DNA from: Herbaspirillum sp. LeCh32-8
GTDB taxonomy: Bacteria; Pseudomonadota; Gammaproteobacteria; Burkholderiales; Burkholderiaceae_D
Assembly (NCBI RefSeq): GCF_017814915.1
Contig: NZ_JAGIPZ010000002.1
Span: 465,084 to 529,083 of the forward strand
Direction of reading: 5' to 3'
DNA: 64,000 nucleotides
The translations under genes and the position numbers were made by a program. This document shows, piece by piece, positions 8,705 to 14,860 of this stretch. Positions within the stretch are counted from its first letter, which is position 1; every line of letters starts with the position of its first letter. Under the pieces are notes generated by a model. The model saw only the letters and a list, made by a program, of their open reading frames with translations, made no database searches and had not been told where the DNA came from.

Positions 8705-10551
8705 TTGAACAGGATGGCTGACTGATGGTCCTTGAGAATCGCTTCGGCGACGGGCATCCAGGATCGGAGTTGTGCCGGCGTGCAGACATGTGAAGCCAGC
8801 GGGCGATCCAGCACGCGTCGTACGATGACGGTGTTTCCTTCACGGTGGTAGCTTGCAAGATAACTCACGCCGCCGCTGTGCACATTCACATCCGGCGGCA
8901 GCGTCTGGACTCGCATACTCTTGGGGAAGGTCAACCGATAATCGAGTTCGACAGTCTTCCCCGGGCATATCGCATCCAGCTGCCGCTGCTGTCGTGCCTG
9001 CACGTTGCGTGCATAGACGGTCATGTCATTGGCTCTGGGCAGACGAGGGATGTTCAGGAACTTTCCTTTGACATTGGTAAGGTGCTCCAGACTTCCCTTC
9101 CATCGTACAGTGTAGGGGGACTTCAGCGGGCTGGCGGGATCATCCTCGACGGAGAGCTTGCCGTTCATTTTGCTTGCTTCCAGTAACGACTTTTCCCTTT
9201 CGCCGGTACTTTGCGTGGCGACGGCAATCCGGTACTTTGCGGACTCATAGCCGGCCATTTCCTTGCTTGCATTCACTGTTGCATTGCCTTTCCCGTCAAA
9301 GGCAACGTCCGCGCGAAAATGAGCGAAGGTATTGGACGATGAATGCGGCGGCGTCTTTTTGACTTCTCCTGTCTGGGTCAGCAGGGTAGGCTTGTCGCCC
9401 AGCGAGAAGGGGAGCTCTCCGAATGCGGCGTACTTGTTGGTGGCATCAACGAAGAGATCGAATTCAGGCAAATGCGTGATGATGTGATTGAACAGCGTAT
9501 TGCTGAGCGCAACATTAGGCATGCGATACGCCTCTCCCGCGTTGATCAGCGCTGGGGACGATTTGATACCTTTCGCGCGCAGCAACGCGGCCAGCAAGGT
9601 TACGTGATCTTTGCAGTCTCCATATAGGTTCGCCAAAATGACTGGCGCTTCATGTGGAACCACCGGGCCGGCGCCAAAATAGATCGCCACGTAGCGCAGA
9701 TTCAGATTGACCCAGTTGTACAGCAAGCGGGCTTGTTCCCGGCGATCATTGACACCTTGTGTAATCTTGTCAGCCAGTTCCTGGATGGCGGGCGTCACCG
9801 TCGCCTTGTCTGCTGCACGTGATTGATACTGCGCGGCGAATTCAGCCCAGTTGGAGAATGTGCTGACCACCAGCCTGGGGCCGGTGTCCAGTATCGAAGT
9901 CTCGCGGATTTCCTCTGGCTTCTCAGTCCATGGCGATGTATAGCGCCATTCATATTGTTTCCAGCCACCACTGTCGACGAGCTTGGCCGGTTCGATATCG
10001 ACCTGCTCCAGATTCAGTTTCAGATTGGCTGGCGCACGCAGGCTGATACGAGCATCTCCATATTGGAGCTCTTGCGGGAACACCGTCGTGAAACTGAAGG
10101 AGCCGGGAAACATCGATTCCTTCTCATGCAGGGAGTAACGCAACCGGATGCTGTCGCCAACCTCCAGTGCAGGGAAGACGACACTCTTGACGTACATCTG
10201 GCTGTACATCGGAGCTTGCATGGTTACGGGAAGTGGCTGGTCAAACACGCCCTTGTCTTTGTCAACGTCAATGATGCGACCATCCGCCTTGATGGTCTGA
10301 GCAGCATGTACCTCGACTTCGTTCATGCCCTTGATGTATGGCACAGGTATTTGACCGGATTGCTGAACACCTCTGATGGTATTGAGCTTGATGACCATGT
10401 CGATGGTCTGGTCTACATGACGTTGATCGTCTAGCTGGATCTGGTTGTCCAGTTTGGTGATGGTGTAATCGTAGGGCGCTGCCAGAGAGAGTTGTGCGCA
10501 GGTGAAAAGCGCCAGGGCGGCGCAGGATTTAATCAGGGGATGTGTGTACAT
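8701..10551 (-). CDS. DUF3857 / transglutaminase-like periplasmic protein
   Basis: The 616-residue protein has a signal peptide (about 1-25, ending LSLAAP), an N-terminal DUF3857-type beta domain (about 30-230) and a transglutaminase-like cysteine protease fold (about 260-380). The probable catalytic residues are Cys313 (YGDCKDH), His356 (FNHIITHL) and Asp369 (LFVDAT). Its gene overlaps the exporter gene by 4 bp, so the two are expected to be made together. DUF3857/transglutaminase proteins are widespread and mostly uncharacterised; one inside a microcin-type cluster could process, crosslink or protect against the peptide, which is inference. No strong ribosome site precedes the ATG. Confidence 0.88.
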   Translation of the reverse strand: MYTHPLIKSCAALALFTCAQLSLAAPYDYTITKLDNQIQLDDQRHVDQTIDMVIKLNTIRGVQQSGQIPVPYIKGMNEVEVHAAQTIKADGRIIDVDKDKGVFDQPLPVTMQAPMYSQMYVKSVVFPALEVGDSIRLRYSLHEKESMFPGSFSFTTVFPQELQYGDARISLRAPANLKLNLEQVDIEPAKLVDSGGWKQYEWRYTSPWTEKPEEIRETSILDTGPRLVVSTFSNWAEFAAQYQSRAADKATVTPAIQELADKITQGVNDRREQARLLYNWVNLNLRYVAIYFGAGPVVPHEAPVILANLYGDCKDHVTLLAALLRAKGIKSSPALINAGEAYRMPNVALSNTLFNHIITHLPEFDLFVDATNKYAAFGELPFSLGDKPTLLTQTGEVKKTPPHSSSNTFAHFRADVAFDGKGNATVNASKEMAGYESAKYRIAVATQSTGEREKSLLEASKMNGKLSVEDDPASPLKSPYTVRWKGSLEHLTNVKGKFLNIPRLPRANDMTVYARNVQARQQRQLDAICPGKTVELDYRLTFPKSMRVQTLPPDVNVHSGGVSYLASYHREGNTVIVRRVLDRPLASHVCTPAQLRSWMPVAEAILKDHQSAILFK

Positions 10552-10893
10552 AGCCGATCGTGGGGAGTGATAGTCGATGGCTGGCTATGGGCTGGCGTCG
10601 GTTGTGAAGGGAGGAGAGTGTGCCGTTCAGGACTAGGACTTGGCTGCGCTTATCGTTCTCTCGTATTTAAAATCGGCCTTACTTTCTTATTCGATAAAGT
10701 AGAAGCTGATTCTACAAAGCGTATAAGTTACGCAAAGAAAGGTAATCAGCTGAAAAAGGTGCTTCGGCATACACCGAGTAATTGTCTCTCCTTTTTCCGA
10801 TTGCACGAACAGATAGGCTAGAGACGCACAAAATGGAAGCGTCTTCATGTAAAGGAAAAATTGATCCACCTTAATTTCAATTCTGGTAAGAAG
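10552..10893. other. AT-rich gap between precursor gene and export genes
   Basis: There is no convincing gene here. On the minus strand the first bases after the precursor gene hold a small hairpin (GACGC/GCGTC arms near 10820-10842) and a second (GTAGAA/TTCTAC near 10696-10712) followed by TTTAT. Either could be a weak terminator or processing site that lets precursor mRNA outnumber exporter mRNA. A 27-codon frame with an AGGAG 17 bases before its ATG is too poorly placed to call. Confidence 0.4.
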
Positions 10894-11310
10894 TTATTTC
10901 TTTTGCTGAGAGCCACTCGTTTGGGTACTTGACTCAAAGTGATCGTATACGGCCACAATTGACGCTCCTATCGCTACCGCAGCGACACCTACTGCTCCTC
11001 CTAGGGCACCCCCTATAGCGATGGCGTCTCCAGCACCGACCATAGCAGCTCCTCCTGCTACCGAGCTTAACAAACCTGCTGTTCCTCCAGCGGCAGCACC
11101 CATGGTAAGTCCCTCTCCATATGATGCACCTTGCTCAACATTGGCTGTAACAGTTATCGTTGGCAGTGGCGTGTCTTGTGTGGGAACGTCATCCCCATCT
11201 TCGTCATATCCTCCGCCAACAAATGCCAGTTCCTCCTGGGTCAGTTCACGATATCCCCAGTACTGAGAGGCGATGTTTTCCTGCTTGGAATGTTGATTGA
11301 AGAATTTCAT
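10894..11310 (-). CDS. Double-glycine leader microcin-type precursor peptide
   Basis: This 138-residue peptide has the marks of a class II microcin precursor. The start is the ATG at 11310 because AAGGAG lies about 5 bases before it; the upstream in-frame ATG at 11328 lies before the ribosome site. The leader ends RELTQEELAFVGGG, matching the ELxxxELxxVxGG rule (Leu23, Glu27, Leu28, Val31), so cleavage is expected after Gly34. The predicted mature peptide has 104 residues: an acidic, Pro-rich head (YDEDGDDVPTQDTPLP), a TITVTANV segment, then a Gly/Ala-rich hydrophobic stretch (about 66-120) like that of colicin V, and a polar tail ending SGSQQKK. The mature part has no cysteine. Confidence 0.88.
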   Translation of the reverse strand: MKFFNQHSKQENIASQYWGYRELTQEELAFVGGGYDEDGDDVPTQDTPLPTITVTANVEQGASYGEGLTMGAAAGGTAGLLSSVAGGAAMVGAGDAIAIGGALGGAVGVAAVAIGASIVAVYDHFESSTQTSGSQQKK

Positions 11311-11373
11311 AGTTGCTCCTTTTTGCAAATAAAGATGAGGACGACAAGTGTTTGGTTGTACGGTGTATCGCTG

Positions 11374-12033
11374 TTACATTCCGCCATAGAACTCTTCATC
11401 ATCCGTTTCTGCGCTCGCCAATTTTGTTTTGAACATCAGCGTCACCCGGATGGCGGGGCAAATACGACTAACCCCGCGCGCAGCGTGAAGAACCCTGTTG
11501 TCGAAAATGGCGACGCGCCCCGACTTTGGCAGAACCGCTTGGATAATGTCGCTCTCTTCATTGAAGAACACGGTCTCTCCCGCCCATTCAGGTTTCCAAA
11601 TCGGGTTGAGATAAAGGATTGCGGTGAAATTGCCTGGTCGTCTTGAATCCACGTGCGGATAACCCTCTACTCCGTAGCTGTGTGCATTGGCATAGCAGCG
11701 GACCAGATGGTGATTACGCAGAAATGAATTCTTTAGTTTTTTCCAAACCATATTGACTGGGGAGAGCGAAGGGTCTTGGGCCAGCAGAGATGATTGATCA
11801 TCCTGATTGCTCTTGTGGGTCTTGAGGATGTCATGATTCCAATGTCCGAATACCATCTTGTCGCTGGCAGATTTCCAGCCATATTTCCAGAAAACATGTT
11901 CTTGGAAGTATTCCTGTAATGCTCCCAACTCAGTGTCGGTGAGTAGATTGTCTATTCGCACAAAGCTGCCATCGAAATTTTGTATGGGAGTATCTGCTGG
12001 CGGTTGAGCAACGCACGGATCATCGATAAGCAT
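11374..12033 (-). CDS. 2-oxoglutarate/Fe(II)-dependent oxygenase
   Basis: The 219-residue protein has a prolyl-4-hydroxylase-like C-terminal fold. The iron ligands are visible as His127-x-Asp129 (GYPHVDSRR) and His183 (VLHAARG), with Arg196 (IRVTLMF) placed to bind 2-oxoglutarate. The first 110 residues are less typical. The gene is 63 bp upstream of the precursor gene on the same strand, and its ATG lies inside the end of a 47-codon ORF, which suggests coupling. Hydroxylation of the precursor, whose mature head is rich in Asp and Pro, is the obvious hypothesis but is inference. There is no signal peptide, so it should act in the cytoplasm before export. Confidence 0.9.
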   Translation of the reverse strand: MLIDDPCVAQPPADTPIQNFDGSFVRIDNLLTDTELGALQEYFQEHVFWKYGWKSASDKMVFGHWNHDILKTHKSNQDDQSSLLAQDPSLSPVNMVWKKLKNSFLRNHHLVRCYANAHSYGVEGYPHVDSRRPGNFTAILYLNPIWKPEWAGETVFFNEESDIIQAVLPKSGRVAIFDNRVLHAARGVSRICPAIRVTLMFKTKLASAETDDEEFYGGM

Positions 12034-12163
12034 GTTTAATCTCCTTTAACTCTGCGTTGCAGAGCAGGTTGAATTTTTTTTCCGCAATAGAGGTTCCGAT
12101 GCCATTGCAGCAGCTTACTTTTCCTGATGCGGTTCTAATTTTTAGAAGTGTCCGATCTTCCAT
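12020..12163 (-). CDS. Small 47-residue ORF overlapping the oxygenase gene
   Basis: This short frame begins MEDRTLLKIRTASGKVSCCN and ends EIKHAYR. A GGAG sits 7 bases before its ATG, a better site than most starts in this island, and its TGA lies 14 bases inside the oxygenase gene, a layout typical of translational coupling. It has three Cys (18, 19, 35) and no membrane segment or double-glycine leader. I do not recognise it. It may be a real small protein (second peptide, chaperone or partner of the oxygenase) or simply a translated leader that opens the oxygenase start. Confidence 0.5.
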   Translation of the reverse strand: MEDRTLLKIRTASGKVSCCNGIGTSIAEKKFNLLCNAELKEIKHAYR

Positions 12164-12208
12164 GGGTGTTCTCCAGTTCGTCCGTTGAGTAATAAAAAGC
12201 TGCTTTCT

Positions 12209-12550
12209 TTATTTAACTTTTGCGCTGCCGAGGTTTAACGATAGAGATGTCGGAAGTACATATTCAAGATGAATTTCTTTTCCCGTCAGGCGTAAAGAGG
12301 CCGAAATGAAACCAATTAGAACGGGTATGAGTGCCATCGTTACGTGAAACCATGTTGAAGATGAATTGAAAACGGGGCGACGCGTCTTTCCCCATATGGA
12401 AACGACAGGAAATCCGAGGGCGAGAGCGAAAAAAGAGTATTTGCAATAGGTAAGGAATGCTGAATTCAGGAACGCATAAAAGAAGAGCAGTAAAAGGGCG
12501 AATCCAATGGATTGCGTGAAGATGTATATCGAGAGATAGTTTTTTTTCAT
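12209..12550 (-). CDS. Small integral membrane protein, putative immunity protein
   Basis: From the ATG at 12550 the product is 113 residues with three or four hydrophobic segments (about 6-30, 35-52 and 66-88) separated by a basic WGKTRRP loop. Such size and topology are typical of microcin immunity proteins, which are poorly conserved in sequence. The frame is open far upstream, but that part overlaps the preceding membrane-protein gene in another frame. No strong ribosome site is seen, so expression may depend on coupling to the upstream gene 38 bp away. It is not obviously related to the two paralogues upstream. Function is inferred only from context. Confidence 0.65.
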   Translation of the reverse strand: MKKNYLSIYIFTQSIGFALLLLFFYAFLNSAFLTYCKYSFFALALGFPVVSIWGKTRRPVFNSSSTWFHVTMALIPVLIGFISASLRLTGKEIHLEYVLPTSLSLNLGSAKVK

Positions 12551-12588
12551 GCGCCAAGATTGATCAATAACTGTGATGGGTGGTGAAC

Positions 12589-12888
12589 TTAAGGCGATTG
12601 TCGATCGGGCGCCGTATGTTGCGCGATGAAGTACACAACTGCGCCGACAAAAATCGGCGCTATTGCCAGAGATAGCGCTCGCCAAGCCACGTTTGGATCT
12701 TGTCTGAACGCGCCATAAAGAACAGTAAAGAAAAGATGGGGGGCGAACAGAAGCGCCGTTACGATCAAGAGGAAATGCCGATGCCTCTTCAGGCACCAAG
12801 GCATCCATCCGCCAGTAAATGCTCCTAGGAGATAGGCATTTAAATAAGCAAAAGAGTGTTCCAGGTAGAAGTTCTCAATCCAATGCAT
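12589..12888 (-). CDS. Small membrane protein, paralogue B of the microcin island
   Basis: The 99-residue protein begins MHWIENFYLEHSFAYLN. The ATG at 12888 is preferred to the one at 12906 because AAGGA lies 7 bases before it. Three hydrophobic segments are visible, and the sequence aligns by eye over its whole length with the protein at 12991-13284: both start with a FYxxH motif, have a basic loop (CLKRHRH here, WLRAYRR there) and end with an AxxPxxxGAxx segment. A tandem duplication of a putative immunity or accessory membrane protein is the simplest reading. The function is not known. Confidence 0.7.
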   Translation of the reverse strand: MHWIENFYLEHSFAYLNAYLLGAFTGGWMPWCLKRHRHFLLIVTALLFAPHLFFTVLYGAFRQDPNVAWRALSLAIAPIFVGAVVYFIAQHTAPDRQSP

Positions 12889-12990
12889 TTGGCGTTCCTT
12901 TGTCATGCCTCTTTTTCAGCGGCAATGTAGCGATATGGTTCTAAGTGGCGAATCTATGTGTGAGTACTCCTTGGTTGATTTTTGAAAGGG

Positions 12991-13284
12991 CTAGGCAGGT
13001 ATTGGGCGACCACTTCTTCCTGCAAATAGCAAAGCGCCAGCGACGTAGGGAAAGAGCGCGAATGCTATGGAGAGCGAGAGTTTGTATTCACTCTGGATGT
13101 GAAGAAAAGTCGAGAGAAATATGTGGATCGAGAGAAGCGGAGCCAAGATGACTAATTCCCTGCGATATGCCCGTAACCATGTATGCAGAAATGAGCCGCA
13201 CAGCAGGTTGGCAAAGAGATAGCCAACCAGGAAGTTAAAGAGAAAGAGATTGTGCTTCGCATAGAAGGTGGTAATGGATTGCAT
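12991..13284 (-). CDS. Small membrane protein, paralogue A of the microcin island
   Basis: The 97-residue protein begins MQSITTFYAKHNLFLFN. A GGAGG lies 12 bases before the ATG at 13284; the TTG directly before it (13287) is closer to ideal spacing and may be the true start. Three hydrophobic segments (about 12-32, 43-62 and 69-88) flank a basic WLRAYRREL loop. It is a paralogue of the next gene downstream. It follows the adaptor gene by under 30 bp, so it is probably in the same transcript. Candidate functions are immunity or an export accessory role; both are inference. Confidence 0.68.
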   Translation of the reverse strand: MQSITTFYAKHNLFLFNFLVGYLFANLLCGSFLHTWLRAYRRELVILAPLLSIHIFLSTFLHIQSEYKLSLSIAFALFPYVAGALLFAGRSGRPIPA

Positions 13285-13314
13285 CAATTTGGTTTTCCTC
13301 CGTTATTGAGTGAA

Positions 13315-14583
13315 CTATTCGGTTCGAGCGACCGCGAGCAGCGGCTCCGCCACCCACTCCCAAATCGCACGTCGGTCTTGCTTCACATCAGCGCTCAAGG
13401 TCATGCCTGCTTTCAGCTGTTTGGGTTGGCCGTAGGCATCGATAGCCTGCCGATTGAGCCGAACCTTGATGCGATAGAGCGCCTCCGTCGGTGCGGCAGA
13501 GGCCGTTGCGACAAGCTGCTGTGATTGCCCGATGATTGTGCTGGCCAGATTTGCCGGGAGCTCGCTGGGGGCAAATGGTGTCCGGCTTACATCAACGACG
13601 GTCCCTTGCTGTAATCCAAATTTCTGATACGGGTAGGCGTCATAACGGATGGCCACTTTTTGCCCTGCGTCGACAAACCCTGCGGTGCGGCTGGTGGCAT
13701 ACAAGTGAGCTTCCAGCGTGGGTGAAGCGGCTGGCCGATCTCCGGCATGCAGCGGGATGAGCGTTGCCAGCATTTGTCCCGGCGCTACGGTTTGTCCGCT
13801 CTGGTAGGAAATGGCGGTGATGGTCCCCGCTTGTGGGGCGGTGATCAGGGTGGAGTGTCGGCTGTGGTTCTCGGCGCTTTCTTGCCGAAGGCTGGCCAGT
13901 GAGCGTTCGATTTGGGCGAGATCGGTAGCCAGCTCTGTTTCGGTTGAGGCCAGTTCTGATTTCAGTGCAATGCGGTTCGCGGACAATTGGACCTTGCTGC
14001 GTTCCAGCGCATTGAGCTTACCTGTGACGTCGAGCAGATCTTCTTGCTTCTGTTGAAGTTGGGCATGTGACACGTAGCCGCTTTGCTGCAGCACTTCATA
14101 TTTCGATAAGGTTTGGCGTGCCAGTTCTTCGCGGCGTCTTGCGAGGGCGATCTCTTGCTCTAGTTTGTCAGTCTCCGCCCCCAGGTTTTGCTGGCGCTCC
14201 CGTATGTTCTGGGTCTTGTCGCGATACTGGCTCTGGCGGAGTCGTCGCTCCGATTCCAGTGATGCCTGTCGCGTGGCAAGTTGCTGGGCAATCAATTCGC
14301 TTAGTTCGCCCTCTTTACCCTGTCGCTCAGTGGCCAGTTCGAACAGCGGCTCCTCTGCCGCGACGGCGTCGCCCTCACGGACATATATCCGTTTCAATAC
14401 ACCAGCAGTGGCTGCTGCGACGGTGGCACTGCCATCTATAGGAACAATGACGCCGGCAATGTGCGCCTTTCTCGTGACGGAGCCGCAAGCGACAAACATC
14501 CCGATTGTGGCAACGGCGACCAATGACGCGGCCACGATAAGCCAGCCTGCCAATGGGCGTGCAAGCCGTATCGAACCGGCCAT
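13315..14583 (-). CDS. HlyD/CvaA-type secretion adaptor (membrane fusion protein)
   Basis: From the first ATG the product is 422 residues: one membrane helix (about 13-33), a biotinyl-lipoyl half near 45-70, a long coiled coil (about 80-210), and a second lipoyl and beta-barrel region (about 235-415). It should link the ABC exporter to a TolC-type outer membrane channel encoded elsewhere. The family's conserved N-terminus (LFRxEAL) is absent from this ORF but is encoded in frame directly upstream (LPLFRAEALSAHTDG, about 14584-14628). The true start is therefore probably upstream, with no ATG, GTG or TTG available before the stop at 14668-14670; ATA at 14661 would give about 448 residues. Confidence 0.88.
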   Translation of the reverse strand: MAGSIRLARPLAGWLIVAASLVAVATIGMFVACGSVTRKAHIAGVIVPIDGSATVAAATAGVLKRIYVREGDAVAAEEPLFELATERQGKEGELSELIAQQLATRQASLESERRLRQSQYRDKTQNIRERQQNLGAETDKLEQEIALARRREELARQTLSKYEVLQQSGYVSHAQLQQKQEDLLDVTGKLNALERSKVQLSANRIALKSELASTETELATDLAQIERSLASLRQESAENHSRHSTLITAPQAGTITAISYQSGQTVAPGQMLATLIPLHAGDRPAASPTLEAHLYATSRTAGFVDAGQKVAIRYDAYPYQKFGLQQGTVVDVSRTPFAPSELPANLASTIIGQSQQLVATASAAPTEALYRIKVRLNRQAIDAYGQPKQLKAGMTLSADVKQDRRAIWEWVAEPLLAVARTE

Positions 14584-14860
14584 ACCATCGGTGTGGGCAG
14601 ATAGTGCCTCCGCCCGAAAGAGCGGAAGCCTGGAGGATGTGTCTGGAGAAGTGATTTTTATCGGCTCTCAAGCAGGGCGCTTGGCTGACTGGCCGAAAAA
14701 AGTGGCGGGCTGGCGGCGTAAAAATAGATGCCGCGCACAATGCCATAAGACGCACCGAATGAGGTCGATATTGCTCTGTATACGCTAAGAAATGCTCCGC
14801 CCTTCGAAGTATGTCGAGAAGATGTTCTTCGGGGAGAGCAGAGCCATTCTTTTCACTATT

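Noticed and set aside
10687-10869. A 60-codon hydrophobic frame downstream of the precursor gene
   Set aside because: There is no ribosome site before its first ATG, and the inner ATG has its AGGAG 17 bases away. Possible but not supportable.
12264-12557. A 97-codon minus-strand frame overlapping the third small membrane protein
   Set aside because: The overlapping frame 12209-12550 gives clear membrane segments, while this one gives a mixed translation without a domain.
12967-12972. An AAGGAG (minus strand) between the two paralogous membrane protein genes
   Set aside because: No ATG, GTG or TTG follows at a suitable distance; the frame after an ATA is only about 13 codons. It may be a relic.
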